A stretch of DNA of 64,000 bases from Cohnella algarum. GTDB lineage: Bacteria; Bacillota; Bacilli; Paenibacillales; Paenibacillaceae. Positions 35,708 to 45,681 of the stretch are shown here, piece after piece. A program made the translations under genes and the position numbers. The DNA is taken from the NCBI RefSeq assembly GCF_016937515.1, contig NZ_JAFHKM010000002.1, positions 124,001 through 188,000 on the forward strand, in the 5' to 3' direction. Under the pieces are notes generated by a model. The model ran no database searches and was not told the DNA's origin. It was given only the letters and a program-made list of their open reading frames with translations. The number at the start of each line of letters is the position of its first letter. Position 1 is the stretch's first letter.

Positions 35708-36077
35708 AAAAAGGCCCTTTCTCCCCTTGAAAGAAAAGGGACGAAAGAGCCGCGGTACCACCCTTATTGGAATATCCTCGTCCGGCATGAACCGTTGCGC
35801 GAAGCCGCCGGATTCCCGATCGTCATGGCTTCGCGAGCGCTCCTCCGGCGGCGCTTCGCCTTTCATGGCGATTCGCCGGGACATTCCCGCTTGGAGCGGC
35901 GTAACGGGCCGCTGCCGGTCGCTCTACTGCCGGCGCGGACGGCCGGGTTCAAGTCGACGCTCCGGAGTGAATTCCGCCGGCCTGATCCTCGGGAACGCTC
36001 TCAGTCTGCCGGCGTTCCCTCCCTGGGAGGATGTCTCTGACGTACTTGTCTCCATCGACGCGATGTTCGTTTTAATA
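35708..36077 (-). ncRNA. T-box leader (Phe specifier) of pheST with terminator
   Basis: The minus-strand leader of about 370 nt has the conserved T-box AGGGTGGTACCGCGG (35765-35750 region). It is followed by a terminator whose arms are GGCTCTTTC and GAAAGGGCC (35751-35713) with TTTTTTATTTT after it. In stem I a TTC (plus-strand GAA at 35969-35971) in GGCGGAATTCACTCC fits a Phe specifier codon, and GAGAGC/GATCAGG supports the stem I bulges. Uncharged tRNA-Phe should switch the leader to antitermination. Confidence 0.93.
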
Positions 36078-36083
36078 TCCTAG

Positions 36084-36112
36084 ATTATAGGGCAAGCGGG
36101 GGCAAGAAGCAA
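36084..36112 (-). promoter_or_regulatory. Promoter of the pheST T-box transcript
   Basis: Minus-strand TTGCTT (36107-36112), 17-bp spacer and TATAAT (36084-36089), just upstream of the T-box leader. Confidence 0.8.
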
Positions 36113-36127
36113 GCATCGGAGAATTGC

Positions 36128-37093
36128 TTATTGCGGTTTGCGCAGCGTCGTCATGGAAAAGCCGCATCCCTGCAGCATCGTATCGATAAACCGGTTCAGC
36201 GCCGGATTGCCGGTATCCGGAATGCGGGAGCGAACGAGCCGGCTGCCGAACGCTTCGAACAGCTGCCCGGTCAAATGCTTGTTGAACCAGCCCAGCACGA
36301 GATCCGCGGCCGCCCGGGTCGCCGGCGTGTCGACCTGCGCGAACGCGGCGCAAAATTCCTCTCCCCAGAACTTGCTGTTCATAATATTGCCGATGTTGAG
36401 CAAGGGACGGATCGGGAACGGAAACGTCTGAACGACCTCGAACCGGGGCTCGAACCGGTCCAAAATGTCCTCCAGCGTCTCGACGCCGATGTGGCCTTCC
36501 ATGTAGACGTATTTGCGCACGACGTCGTCCGGATTTTTCGGATCGCAGTTCAAATAGTCGATAAAGCCCGTTTCGATGCCGTGAAAGCCGTAGCCGCCGG
36601 GCTTCGTCACCCGATGCATTTCGGAAATGATGCGGTCCTTGCTCCGGAACTCGACATGGCCGAAAAAGTCCATCGTATATATAAAATCGAACTCGCCGTC
36701 CGCGTACGGCAGCCCTTGGACGACGTCGTACGCGACGGCGCGGTCGAACCCGTTCTGCTTTGCGATTTCGATGCAGCTCGAGCTCATGTCGACTCCGTAA
36801 AGCCTTACGTTCGGAAAGTCGCGCTTCACCCGCGCCCCGAACGTCCCGGACCCGCATCCGACCTCCAGCACCTTGATTTCCTCGGTTCCGGCGGCGGCAA
36901 CGCAGCGCCCAAGCGCCTCCATCAGGCAGGACGACTTTTGGTAAACGAGCGAGTTTTTCGCTACCGGTCCTTCTTTCTCCACGATTCCGACCACGTTGCT
37001 GTAAGCGTATCTTTCCTCGTAGTAGACGGCCGGGTCCAATTCGAACAGGGCATAAGTAATTTCGTTTTTCGTCGCGGGAGCTCTTTGGCTCAA
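36128..37093 (-). CDS. SAM-dependent methyltransferase, class I
   Basis: A 321-residue soluble protein. The SAM-binding motif I is VLEVGCGSGTFGARVK (about 75-90), followed by YGVDMSSSCIEIAKQNG (motif II acid) and DFIYTMDFFGHVEF (motif IV position). The C-terminal 130 residues are specific to this group and unassigned. The substrate is unknown. It seems to start with TTG at 37093, 7 nt after GGAGGGG. It lies about 100 bp after the ribulokinase gene and may be read through from the sugar operon, but there is no clear functional tie. Confidence 0.82.
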   Translation of the reverse strand: MSQRAPATKNEITYALFELDPAVYYEERYAYSNVVGIVEKEGPVAKNSLVYQKSSCLMEALGRCVAAAGTEEIKVLEVGCGSGTFGARVKRDFPNVRLYGVDMSSSCIEIAKQNGFDRAVAYDVVQGLPYADGEFDFIYTMDFFGHVEFRSKDRIISEMHRVTKPGGYGFHGIETGFIDYLNCDPKNPDDVVRKYVYMEGHIGVETLEDILDRFEPRFEVVQTFPFPIRPLLNIGNIMNSKFWGEEFCAAFAQVDTPATRAAADLVLGWFNKHLTGQLFEAFGSRLVRSRIPDTGNPALNRFIDTMLQGCGFSMTTLRKPQ

Positions 37094-37191
37094 GGTTCAT
37101 CCCCTCCATTTCGGTCACGCCGAACGCACAGGCATAAACCACTTTATTCCGGCGCGGGAGGAGACGAAACCCGAACGATGGCCTTATTCGA

Positions 37192-38856
37192 TCAAACCTC
37201 CTTCATCGCCTTCAGACGCTTCATGACCGCATTGCCGCCTTGCCCGAAATATTCCTGAAGCTTGACGTACTCCGCATACAGCCGGTCGTAAATTCGCGCA
37301 TGCTCCTCGGACGGCTTGAACGTTTCCTCCCGGACGCGGGCCATATGCCGCGCCGCCTCCGCGATCGAAGCGTGACCGCCCGCTTCCGTTCCGGCCGCCG
37401 CCGCGCCGTGCATCGCGGCGCCGAGCGCCGCCGTCTGCACCGAGTCGGCGATTTTGATCGGGCGGCCGGTCACGTCCGCGTAAATTTGCATCAGCAGGCG
37501 GTTCCGCTGCGGGAGCCCGCCGCAGGCGTACAGCTCGTCCGCGCCGATCCCGGCTGCCGCGAAAGCTTCGATGATGGCGCGCGTCCCGAAAGCGGTCGCC
37601 TCGAGCAAGGCGCGATACGTCTCCTCCGGCTTCGTTTGAAGCGTATAGCCGATCATCAGCCCCGTCAGATCCGCGTCCATCAGCACGGAGCGGTTTCCGT
37701 TCCACCAGTCGAGCGCCAGCAGCCCGCTTTCCCCCGGTCTCAGAAGGGAAGCTTTCCGCTCCAGCCACGCATGAACGCCAACGCCCTCCCGAGCCGCCTC
37801 CCGCTTCGCGTATTCGGGTACCGCTTCCCCCACGAACCAGGCAAAAATGTCGCCCACCGCCGACTGTCCCGCTTCGTATCCGTACAGCCCGGGAACGATG
37901 CCGTCCTCGGCAACCCCGCAAATTCCTTTCGCCGGCACTTCCTTGTCGCTTAGAAGCAAATGGCAGGTCGAAGTGCCCATCGTCATGACCAGCTTGCCGG
38001 GCGCGACGACGCCGCAGGCCGGCACCATGGCGTGCGCGTCGACGATTCCGACGGCGACGGCCGTGCCGGGAAGCAGCCCCGTCCATTCGGCGGCCAGCTC
38101 GCCGAGTTCGCCGGCTCTTCCGCCCAGCGGCGCGACCGGGCCTCTCAGTTTGGTTGCGGCGAGACGCTCCAGGCGGGGATCCAGCGCCCGCATGAAAGCC
38201 GAAGACGGATAGCCGTCCCGCTTATGCCACAAGGCTTTGTAACCGGCCGCGCAGGCGCTGCGGACAAGCCGGCCGGTCAGCTGCATGACCACCCAGTCCG
38301 CCGCTTCCATGAACAGGTCGGCCCGTTCGTAAATTTCGGGAGCTTCGTTTAAAATCTGCCAAACCTTGGGCAGCATCCATTCCGACGAGAGCTTGCCGCC
38401 GTATCTCGACAAAAAAAGCTCTCCCCGCTCGCGGGCGATGTCGTTGATCCGGCTGGCTTCCTCCTGCGCCGCGTGGTGCTTCCACAACTTGACCCAGGCG
38501 TGGGGGTGGTCCTTCCACTCGGTTCGCAAGCATAGCGGCACTCCCGCTTCGTCCAAAGGCATCATCGTGCAAGCCGTAAAATCGATGCCGACGCCGATGA
38601 CCCGGTCCGGGCTTACCCCGGACAAGCGCAGCACTTCCGGGACTGAACGGCGCAGCACCTCGAGGTAATCGCCCGGATGCTGGAGCGCCCAGTCGCGCCC
38701 GAGCCGGATTCCCGATCCGGGAAGCGCCTCGTCGATGACCCCGTGAGGGTATGCCGTCACGTGAACGGCGACTTCTTCCCCGTTGGAGACATCGACGAGC
38801 AGCGCCCTTCCCGATTCGGTGCCGTAATCGACGCCGATGGCATAAAGCTTATCCAT
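37192..38856 (-). CDS. araB: Ribulokinase (FGGY family)
   Basis: Carbohydrate kinase of 554 residues from ATG 38856. ATP-binding phosphate loops are [17 protein letters not shown] at the start and [15 protein letters not shown] near residue 465. The [19 protein letters not shown] segment and [13 protein letters not shown] are characteristic of the AraB group. An ATG 12 bases upstream (MAER) lies too close to the AAAGG. It is the last enzyme gene of the sugar operon; no araA or araD is in the window, so the physiological sugar may be ribulose or another ketopentose rather than arabinose. Confidence 0.88.
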   Translation of the reverse strand: MDKLYAIGVDYGTESGRALLVDVSNGEEVAVHVTAYPHGVIDEALPGSGIRLGRDWALQHPGDYLEVLRRSVPEVLRLSGVSPDRVIGVGIDFTACTMMPLDEAGVPLCLRTEWKDHPHAWVKLWKHHAAQEEASRINDIARERGELFLSRYGGKLSSEWMLPKVWQILNEAPEIYERADLFMEAADWVVMQLTGRLVRSACAAGYKALWHKRDGYPSSAFMRALDPRLERLAATKLRGPVAPLGGRAGELGELAAEWTGLLPGTAVAVGIVDAHAMVPACGVVAPGKLVMTMGTSTCHLLLSDKEVPAKGICGVAEDGIVPGLYGYEAGQSAVGDIFAWFVGEAVPEYAKREAAREGVGVHAWLERKASLLRPGESGLLALDWWNGNRSVLMDADLTGLMIGYTLQTKPEETYRALLEATAFGTRAIIEAFAAAGIGADELYACGGLPQRNRLLMQIYADVTGRPIKIADSVQTAALGAAMHGAAAAGTEAGGHASIAEAARHMARVREETFKPSEEHARIYDRLYAEYVKLQEYFGQGGNAVMKRLKAMKEV

Positions 38857-38896
38857 TCGTTCTGCCATCCTTTCCCGGCTTGCCGCCGGCAAACCG

Positions 38897-39799
38897 TTAC
38901 GCATAAGACGTTTCTTCGTTCAACTGCCGCAGCATTCGTCCGAGCGCTTCCGCCTCCTCGGGGAGCAGGTCCAGTTGGGGAGCGCGCATCGCCCCGGCGT
39001 CGACGCCCCTCAGGCGCAACCCTTCCTTGAAGTAGGCCATGTTGCTGCCGCTTTTGAGCGCTTCGCAATACCGGACGGCAATCCGCTGCCATTTTCTCGC
39101 CTCGGCCAGATCGCCGCGCTCGTACGCCTCGTACACCGCGACGAACGGTTCCGGATATACGCAGGAGACGCCGGAGACGACCCCGTCGCAGCCGAGAGCG
39201 AGCGCCGCCAGAAATAACCGGTCCGCGCCCTGCATAACCGAGAAGTTCCCGCCGTTAACGTTCAAATACTCGCTCGTCCGGAGAAAATCGGGATAGCTGT
39301 ACTTGATGCCGACGACGTTCGGGCAGCGGTCCGCGACGCGCTGCGCGACGCCGGCCGGCAGGTCGTTTGCCGCGCACTGGGGAATGTTGTACAGATAAAC
39401 GGGGAAATCCGCCGGCACGCTGCTCGCGACGGTTACGAAGTAATGCTCCAGCTCGCGCTCGCTCGCGCCGAGGAAAATCGGCGTCACGACGCCGATGCCG
39501 TCGGCTCCGATCTCGTGCGCATGCCTGGCCAATTCGATCGCATCCGGCTGCGTCGCCGCTCCGACGTGAATGAAAGCCGTCGTTCGTCCGGCTGCCGTTC
39601 GGACGACCGTTTCGGCGACCTGCTTGCGCTCCTCGACCGACAAACGGATCATCTCGCCGGTCGTGCCGAGCGGGTACAGGCAATGCACGCCCTTTCCGAT
39701 CAAAAATTCCGTCAGTCTCGCGACGGCGTCCAAATCGACTTCCCCTTCCTTCGTAAAGGGGGTCACCATCGCCGTCGTCACTCCGTATAATCGTTTCAT
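38897..39799 (-). CDS. DHDPS-family (DapA/NanA-like) lyase or aldolase
   Basis: TIM-barrel class I aldolase family protein of 300 residues. The Schiff-base lysine is in [18 protein letters not shown] is the conserved loop with the catalytic tyrosine, and LGTTGEM is the substrate carboxylate motif (GTTGE). Family members act on pyruvate-derived or 2-keto-3-deoxy sugar acids; DapA itself is unlikely in a sugar operon. ATG 39799 follows GGAG; the frame to 39949 has an arginine-rich unrelated start. The gene lies 31 bp after the dehydrogenase gene. Confidence 0.85.
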   Translation of the reverse strand: MKRLYGVTTAMVTPFTKEGEVDLDAVARLTEFLIGKGVHCLYPLGTTGEMIRLSVEERKQVAETVVRTAAGRTTAFIHVGAATQPDAIELARHAHEIGADGIGVVTPIFLGASERELEHYFVTVASSVPADFPVYLYNIPQCAANDLPAGVAQRVADRCPNVVGIKYSYPDFLRTSEYLNVNGGNFSVMQGADRLFLAALALGCDGVVSGVSCVYPEPFVAVYEAYERGDLAEARKWQRIAVRYCEALKSGSNMAYFKEGLRLRGVDAGAMRAPQLDLLPEEAEALGRMLRQLNEETSYA

Positions 39800-39830
39800 C
39801 CGGGTCGCTCCTCGCAGTTTGAAATAGGGA

Positions 39831-40793
39831 TTACGCCAGCCGATGGGGCGGCTCCTTGCCCGCGAATACGCACAGCAGCGCTTCCGAAACGGCGATGCCG
39901 ACGCGCCGGTACGTTTCCGCGGTTTCCGCCGCCGTATGCGGCGTCGCAATCAGATTGTCAAGCGCAAGCAAAGGATTGTCGGCCGAAACCGGCTCCTGTT
40001 CGTAGACGTCGATCGCCGCTCCCGCGATCGATCGCGTCCGAAGCGCATGAAGCAGCGCCGCCTCGTCCACGAGCGCCCCGCGGGCGGTGTTGACGAAGTA
40101 AGCGGTCGGCTTCATCCGCTTGAATTGGGCATGGCTCATCATGTGCCGCGTTTCGGGCAGGCTCGGCAGATGCATGCTGACGACGTCGCTTGCGGCGAGC
40201 ACCTCGTCCCCCTCGACCATGCGGACCCCAAGCTCCGCCGCTTTCGCCGCATCCGGGTATTTATCGTAAGCGATCAGCCGGACGTCGAACCCGCTCAGCT
40301 TTTTCGCCGTCAGGCGGGCGATATTGCCGAAGCCGAGCAGGCCGACCGTCTTGCCTTCCAGCTCTTCGCCGACGCGGCGGTCCCAATATCCCCGGCGCGC
40401 AGACTGATGCAGCGCGGGAATGCCGCGCATGGCGGACAGGATCAGCCCGACGGTCAGTTCCGCGACCGCGTTCGCGTTGCCGCCGGGCACGTTGCTGACC
40501 CGGATGCCGTACCGCTTCGCCTGGTCCAGGTCGATGTTGTCGACGCCCACGCCGAAGCGGGCGATTGCCGCAAGTCTCGGCGCGAGCTTGAACACCGCCT
40601 CGTTCCACGTATCGACGCCCGCGATGACGCCGTCGACATCGCCGACGAGCGGGACGAGCTCCTCGAACGTATGCGGCCGGCCCACCCGGTTTTCGACGAT
40701 GTCGCAACCGGCTTCCTCCAGCAGCTTTTTCCCTTCCGGACACAGCAGCGAAAAATTCGTCGCCGTCACCAATACTTTTTTCCGGCCGTCCAT
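39831..40793 (-). CDS. D-2-hydroxyacid dehydrogenase (SerA-like)
   Basis: NAD-dependent dehydrogenase of 320 residues. The Rossmann glycine motif is VGLLGFGNIARLTAKKL. The catalytic Arg, Glu and His are in NTARGALVDE (Arg), the following Glu region (DVYEQEP) and TPHTAAET (His). Likely substrate is a sugar-derived 2-hydroxy or 2-keto acid. It stands 1 bp after the upstream permease gene, hence surely in the operon. True phosphoglycerate dehydrogenase is less likely because the C-terminal ACT domain is absent. Confidence 0.88.
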   Translation of the reverse strand: MDGRKKVLVTATNFSLLCPEGKKLLEEAGCDIVENRVGRPHTFEELVPLVGDVDGVIAGVDTWNEAVFKLAPRLAAIARFGVGVDNIDLDQAKRYGIRVSNVPGGNANAVAELTVGLILSAMRGIPALHQSARRGYWDRRVGEELEGKTVGLLGFGNIARLTAKKLSGFDVRLIAYDKYPDAAKAAELGVRMVEGDEVLAASDVVSMHLPSLPETRHMMSHAQFKRMKPTAYFVNTARGALVDEAALLHALRTRSIAGAAIDVYEQEPVSADNPLLALDNLIATPHTAAETAETYRRVGIAVSEALLCVFAGKEPPHRLA

Positions 40794-40794
40794 G

Positions 40795-41625
40795 CTACTT
40801 CACTCCTCCGACGGTCATTCCGCTGACCATATATTTCGAGGTCATCAAATACATGATGACGACGGGAATCGAGGCGATCATCGAGCCGCCCATCAGCGGT
40901 CCCCACGCGAAGACGTCGCCGACGATCATGTCGGACAGGCCGAGCGTGATCGTCTTGTCCGCGCTGTCCGTAATGACGACGAGCGCGTACAAATACTCGC
41001 TCCAGCAAAGCGTAAACGCGAAAATGAACGTGGCGGCGATGCCGGGCGCGGATAACGGAAAAATGATGTTGAGCAGCGTCCGCGTCCGGCTGCACCCGTC
41101 GATCATCGCCGCCTCCTCGATTTCGTCGGGAATCGACTTGAAGTACGAAATGAGCATCCAGGTCGCGTAAGGAATCGTGATCGTCGGGTAGATCAGCAGC
41201 AGCCCGAACAGGGAGTCGTTCGCGCCGATCGACGAAATGAGCATGTACAGCGGAATGAACAGCACGGCGCGGGGCATGAGGTAGGCGTAAAGAATGCCGT
41301 TCGAGATGAGCCGTTTTCCGCGAAAGCGAAGCTTGGCGATCGCGTAGGCTGCCAGCACGCTGACGACGATCGAGAAGAAGGAAACGACGAGCGCGACGAT
41401 CAGGCTGTTTTTGATGTTGACCAGGAAATTCTTTTCCGTAATCAGCTTTTCGTAAGCCGACCACGTAAACTCCTTCGGCCAGAACGACGGAACCATGTTG
41501 TAAATTTCGCCCTGCGATTTGAACGAGGTGTTGAGCATCCAGTACAGGGGGAACAGGGCGATGACGAGAAGCATCGCCAGTGCGACATAGGTGACGACAA
41601 GCTGGATCCGCGATTTGCGTTCCAT
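40795..41625 (-). CDS. Sugar ABC transporter permease (MalG-like)
   Basis: Inner-membrane permease of 276 residues with six membrane helices. The EAA loop that meets the ATPase is EIEEAAMIDGCSRTRTLLNIIFPLSAPG. It pairs with the MalF-like permease 13 bp upstream and the solute-binding lipoprotein. No ATPase gene is in the cluster; such CUT1 systems commonly share MsmX. ATG 41625. Confidence 0.92.
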   Translation of the reverse strand: MERKSRIQLVVTYVALAMLLVIALFPLYWMLNTSFKSQGEIYNMVPSFWPKEFTWSAYEKLITEKNFLVNIKNSLIVALVVSFFSIVVSVLAAYAIAKLRFRGKRLISNGILYAYLMPRAVLFIPLYMLISSIGANDSLFGLLLIYPTITIPYATWMLISYFKSIPDEIEEAAMIDGCSRTRTLLNIIFPLSAPGIAATFIFAFTLCWSEYLYALVVITDSADKTITLGLSDMIVGDVFAWGPLMGGSMIASIPVVIMYLMTSKYMVSGMTVGGVK

Positions 41626-41638
41626 GCGTATCCCCCTT

Positions 41639-42508
41639 TCAGCGCTCGGACAGCGAACGCTTCGTGATGAAATGAATGAGCAGAACGAGCGGAGGCAGCG
41701 TCAAAATCGAAATCGCGATCGCCTTCCCCAAATCCATGTTCAAAAATCCGATCGTATAGCTGAGCGTAGAAAGCAGCTGCGTGCCGTTCGACGGGCCTCC
41801 CCGCGTCAGGAGCCAGACGATTTCGAAATCGTTCAGCGTCCAGATCGTCGTGATGACGGCGGCCATGACGGTCACTTCCCTGATGGAAGGGAGCGTCATC
41901 GAGAAGAAACGCTTGACCGGCCCCGCCCCGTCGAGCATCGCCGCCTCGTACATTTCCTTGGATACCGTCTGCAGGCCCGCCAAAATCGCGATGCCGATAA
42001 ACGGAATCCCCCGCCACACGTTCACGGCGATGACCGAAAGCATCGCCAGATCGGGGCTTGCGAGCCAGCCGACCGGCCGGCCGATCGCGCCGATTTTCAT
42101 GAGCAGGAAATTGAGCACGCCGCCGACGTCGGAATAGATCCACTGCCACGTAAAGACCGAAACGATCGTCGGGATCGTCCACGGCAGGAACAGCAGGACG
42201 CGGAACAGGTTGCGGAAGACGATTTTTTCGTTCAGCACGAGCGCCATGATCATGCCGAACGCCGTCTTCGCGACGACGGCGACGAGCGTGAACACGACCG
42301 TGTTGCGGACCGCTTTCCAGAACAAGGGATCCTTGAACAGTTCGATATAATTGTCGAGACCGTTAAAGACGGCGGGGCTTCCGACCATTTTGTTCGTGAA
42401 GCTCAAGTACACCGCCCAGCCGAACGGAACGACCATGATCGCCGTCAAATAGATGAGCACCGGGCTCATGAGCGCGTATGCGAGCTTGTTGTCGTCCAAC
42501 CTTCTCAT
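41639..42508 (-). CDS. Sugar ABC transporter permease (MalF-like)
   Basis: Inner-membrane permease of 289 residues with six helices and the EAA loop KEMYEAAMLDGAGPVKRFFSMTLPSI. It is the partner of the MalG-like permease; together they form the channel of a CUT1 importer. It lies 67 bp after the binding-protein gene on the same strand. Confidence 0.92.
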   Translation of the reverse strand: MRRLDDNKLAYALMSPVLIYLTAIMVVPFGWAVYLSFTNKMVGSPAVFNGLDNYIELFKDPLFWKAVRNTVVFTLVAVVAKTAFGMIMALVLNEKIVFRNLFRVLLFLPWTIPTIVSVFTWQWIYSDVGGVLNFLLMKIGAIGRPVGWLASPDLAMLSVIAVNVWRGIPFIGIAILAGLQTVSKEMYEAAMLDGAGPVKRFFSMTLPSIREVTVMAAVITTIWTLNDFEIVWLLTRGGPSNGTQLLSTLSYTIGFLNMDLGKAIAISILTLPPLVLLIHFITKRSLSER

Positions 42509-42575
42509 GATGATTCACCGCCTGACTTTTACGGCTAAGGAGCCGTAATTCCGACTCCTTAGCCGCAGGAATGAA

Positions 42576-43892
42576 TTATTGCTTTTCGTAAATTTCCGCG
42601 ATTTTCTGGTGAAGGTCCTGCACCGCGATTTCCGGCGTGTAATTCGCTTCGAGCAGCAGCTTCTGGAACGTATCGTTGACGATTCGCAGGTTAAACACTT
42701 CGCCGGCCTGCGGGCTGTACTCGTCCGGATATCCGAGGAAATAAAATTCGTCCACGGATTCGACGAACGCCTTGTTCTTTTCCTCCTGCCATACCGGCTC
42801 CGATTTCAAGGCGGTGAGCACGGGGCCCGTAAGCGGCGCGCCCTTTTCCACCCACGTCTTGTACCAGTCGGGCTCCAGCATGAACGCGATGAACTTTTTC
42901 GCCAAATCCTTGTTCGCGGAATCTTTGAAAATGCCGAGATTGTTGCTGATGCCGGGAATGAACCGCCCCTTCGGACCGGCCGGATACATGGCGATGCCCG
43001 TCTTCTCGTACAGGTCCGGGTTTTCGTTCTTGATCGTGGCCAGCGTGCTTCCGACGTTGAAAATCATCGCGGCCTGACCGCTCAAATACGCTTTGTTGTT
43101 GCCGCTGTCGTCCCAGCCGACCGCGCTCGGCGGCGTGCTTCCGTCCGTCAGGAAAATATCGCGGATGAACTGCGTCGCCTGAACCGTCTCCGGCGAGTTG
43201 ACGATCGCGCCGCCGTCCTTCGTGTCCACCGAACCGCCGTAGGACCAGATGATGCCCCGCGTCAAAAATTCGGCGTCGGAGTTGCCTTTGCCGTACCCAA
43301 TGCCCGCGCCGTACACGCCCTTGCCCGGATCGGTCAGCGCCTTGGCCATCGAGCGGAATTCGTCCCACGTTTCCGGAGGACCGTCGAAGCCGGCCGCTTC
43401 CAGCATATCCTTGCGGTAGTACAGCACCTGGCTTTCCGTCCAGAACGGCACCCCGTACTGCTTGCCGTCGAACGTGATGGCCTTTTTCATGCTCGGCTGG
43501 ATTTCGCCGTTCGCGGCTTCGATTTCCGTAATGAGTCCGCTTACATCTTCGAGCACGCCTTTTCCGTAAAACTGCCCGATTTCCTGATACCCGAAAAAGG
43601 AAACGTCCGGCACGGTTTTCGATTCGATCGCCGCGCTCCACTTCGGGTAAAAATCTTCGTATGCGATCAGCTCGACGTTCACGTCGACGTTGTTCTCTTC
43701 CCCGAATTGCTTCGCCCGTTCCTGAACCAGCTCGTTCTGGTCGTCGAACAGCTGCTTTTTCATCCAAAACGTCAGCGTCTGCTTTTTGCCGTCCTGCCCC
43801 GTCTCCGCTCCGCCGCTTTCGCCGCCGGAGCTGCATGCCGCAAGCGAGAAGACCAAGGCGAACGCGATGAGACCCGAAACCCACTTTTTCAT
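42576..43892 (-). CDS. Sugar ABC transporter substrate-binding lipoprotein
   Basis: Extracellular solute-binding protein, family 1, 438 residues. N-terminal signal with lipobox LAAC (Cys20) and a Gly/Ser/Glu linker. The chain has the family pattern TLTFWMKK, VPDVSFFG, GVPFWTESQVLYYRKDML. The ligand is unknown, but the operon's enzymes suggest a pentose, uronate or aldonate. It is the first transport gene, about 120 bp after the response regulator gene. Confidence 0.92.
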   Translation of the reverse strand: MKKWVSGLIAFALVFSLAACSSGGESGGAETGQDGKKQTLTFWMKKQLFDDQNELVQERAKQFGEENNVDVNVELIAYEDFYPKWSAAIESKTVPDVSFFGYQEIGQFYGKGVLEDVSGLITEIEAANGEIQPSMKKAITFDGKQYGVPFWTESQVLYYRKDMLEAAGFDGPPETWDEFRSMAKALTDPGKGVYGAGIGYGKGNSDAEFLTRGIIWSYGGSVDTKDGGAIVNSPETVQATQFIRDIFLTDGSTPPSAVGWDDSGNNKAYLSGQAAMIFNVGSTLATIKNENPDLYEKTGIAMYPAGPKGRFIPGISNNLGIFKDSANKDLAKKFIAFMLEPDWYKTWVEKGAPLTGPVLTALKSEPVWQEEKNKAFVESVDEFYFLGYPDEYSPQAGEVFNLRIVNDTFQKLLLEANYTPEIAVQDLHQKIAEIYEKQ

Positions 43893-44013
43893 GATGCAAC
43901 CATCCTCCCTTATGTCTCAAGCCGATAAGTTCCGCCGCAAGAACGCTGGCGCCCGCGGCGTCCTTTACACTTCCATCATAGGCGCCGAGCCGTCGGGAGA
44001 AAATGGCGAGGTT

Positions 44014-45681
44014 TTAATCCGATGGCATAAAATTAGCGTTGCGGTAATCCTGCGGCGTGACCGAATAGTACTTTTTAAACACCTTGATGAAATAATTCGG
44101 ATTCTGGTAGCCGAGCAGAAGCGCGATCTCGTAATTTTTCAAGGCCGGATCGGCCAGCAGCGAAACGGCCTTTTCCATCTTGAGCCGCAGCACGAAATCG
44201 CTGACGTTTTCGCCGGTTTCCAGCTTGAACAAGCGGGACACGTGAACCGGATGAACGCCCAAATGGTCGGCGATCGTTTGCAGGGTGACGTCCTCCACGA
44301 GCCGCTCCTGGATAAACTGTTTGATTTTCCCTACCGTGTCTTCCCGCTCGTGCCGCGGCTCGCTTTCGATGCACATTTTGAGCCGGCCGAACGCCCGCAG
44401 CATCCAGTCCCGAAGCGAGGACAGGGAACGGATCGGCGCGAGGCCCGCGGTGCCGGACAAATCCGGGCCGATCAGCTCCGCCAGGCTGCGCCCCTGCTTG
44501 TGCGCGAGCGAGCTGAACGAAGCGTACACGTAAAAATAAGCTTCGGTAAAATGCTCGAACGATTGGGACCAGTTCGCCCTCAGCTCGTCGCAAACGGACA
44601 ACAGCTTCGCTTCGGCCTGATCCCAGTTGCCCGACTCCATCAAATGCTGAAGCAGCGGGGGCTCGTACAGCCTTTGCAGGGAGCGGACCGGAGCCGGCTC
44701 CGTCTCTTCTGACGCGTAGATGAACAATTCCGCCTGATTGCCGATCCGCTTGCGCAGCGCCAGCAGATTTTCGTCGTACAACCGCTTGACGTCCTGGGGA
44801 AACCGGCCCCAACCGCTGATGATGACCGAGACGGTGCCTTTCAAGTATCGGTTTACGTTCAGCTGCAGCTGCGAAGCGGCGAATTGCAGCTGTCGGAACG
44901 CTTCCTCCGCCCCGGATTCCGCTGCCGCTTCCAGCCGCCGCTCGTCGCTCAGCGTGGCCATGAACGTCAAATAGCCGTGTACGTCCTTGCAGCTCCAAAG
45001 CCGGAACCAGCCGTCGCAAACTTCCTCCGCCATGTTCTGGATCGCATATTCCATCAGGGACGAATGATAGAAATCCAGCTCCGCCAGCTTTCCCTCCAAA
45101 CGCACGACCATCAGCGCGAACGGTTCGTCCGGGCGAACGTCGAGCCGCAGCGATTTCGTCTTCTCGGCGAGCTGGCCGTGCAAATATTCCCTTCCCTGCA
45201 GCAGCCCGTTCAGCAGTTCTCCCCGCAGCAGCGGCAGATGCTCCCGAAACGTCTTGGCGAACCGTTCGTGCGACCGGCTTTCGTCCCTTTCCCGCCGCAA
45301 GGCGTCCACCGCTTTTCCGACCGTCCGGACGACATCCTCGTCGCTCGCCGGCTTCAGCAAATATTCGAACGTGTCCTGGGCGATCGCTTTTTGCGCGTAG
45401 GCGAACTCGGCATGTCCCGAGAGCAGGATGCATTTGATTCGCTTCCAGCCGGCGCGGATTTTGGCGATCAGCTCGAGCCCGCTGATGCCGGGCATGCGAA
45501 TATCGGTCATGACGATGTCGATCGCGTTCGTTTTCAATATCTCCAATGCCTCGCTGCCGGAATAAGCCTTGTACACGTTCGAAACGCCCGCCTTCGTCCA
45601 ATCGATCGTATCGGCCAGGCTGTCCACGACGGTGTCCTCGTCATCGACGATGAGCAGCCGGTAAAGTTCGGTATCGTTCAT
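44014..45681 (-). CDS. Response regulator, AraC output (YesN-like)
   Basis: A 555-residue regulator. The receiver domain is at the start (LLIVDDEDTVVDS, phospho-acceptor Asp in VMTDIRMPGISG, Lys in YLLKPAS). A central region of about 280 residues is of unknown role. The C-terminal AraC DNA-binding domain (about 450-548) has VEDVTLQTIADHLGVHPVHVSRLFK and NYEIALLLGYQNPNYFIKVFKKYYSVTPQDYR. It immediately follows the sensor kinase gene (0-bp gap) and should switch on the downstream transporter and catabolic genes. Confidence 0.93.
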   Translation of the reverse strand: MNDTELYRLLIVDDEDTVVDSLADTIDWTKAGVSNVYKAYSGSEALEILKTNAIDIVMTDIRMPGISGLELIAKIRAGWKRIKCILLSGHAEFAYAQKAIAQDTFEYLLKPASDEDVVRTVGKAVDALRRERDESRSHERFAKTFREHLPLLRGELLNGLLQGREYLHGQLAEKTKSLRLDVRPDEPFALMVVRLEGKLAELDFYHSSLMEYAIQNMAEEVCDGWFRLWSCKDVHGYLTFMATLSDERRLEAAAESGAEEAFRQLQFAASQLQLNVNRYLKGTVSVIISGWGRFPQDVKRLYDENLLALRKRIGNQAELFIYASEETEPAPVRSLQRLYEPPLLQHLMESGNWDQAEAKLLSVCDELRANWSQSFEHFTEAYFYVYASFSSLAHKQGRSLAELIGPDLSGTAGLAPIRSLSSLRDWMLRAFGRLKMCIESEPRHEREDTVGKIKQFIQERLVEDVTLQTIADHLGVHPVHVSRLFKLETGENVSDFVLRLKMEKAVSLLADPALKNYEIALLLGYQNPNYFIKVFKKYYSVTPQDYRNANFMPSD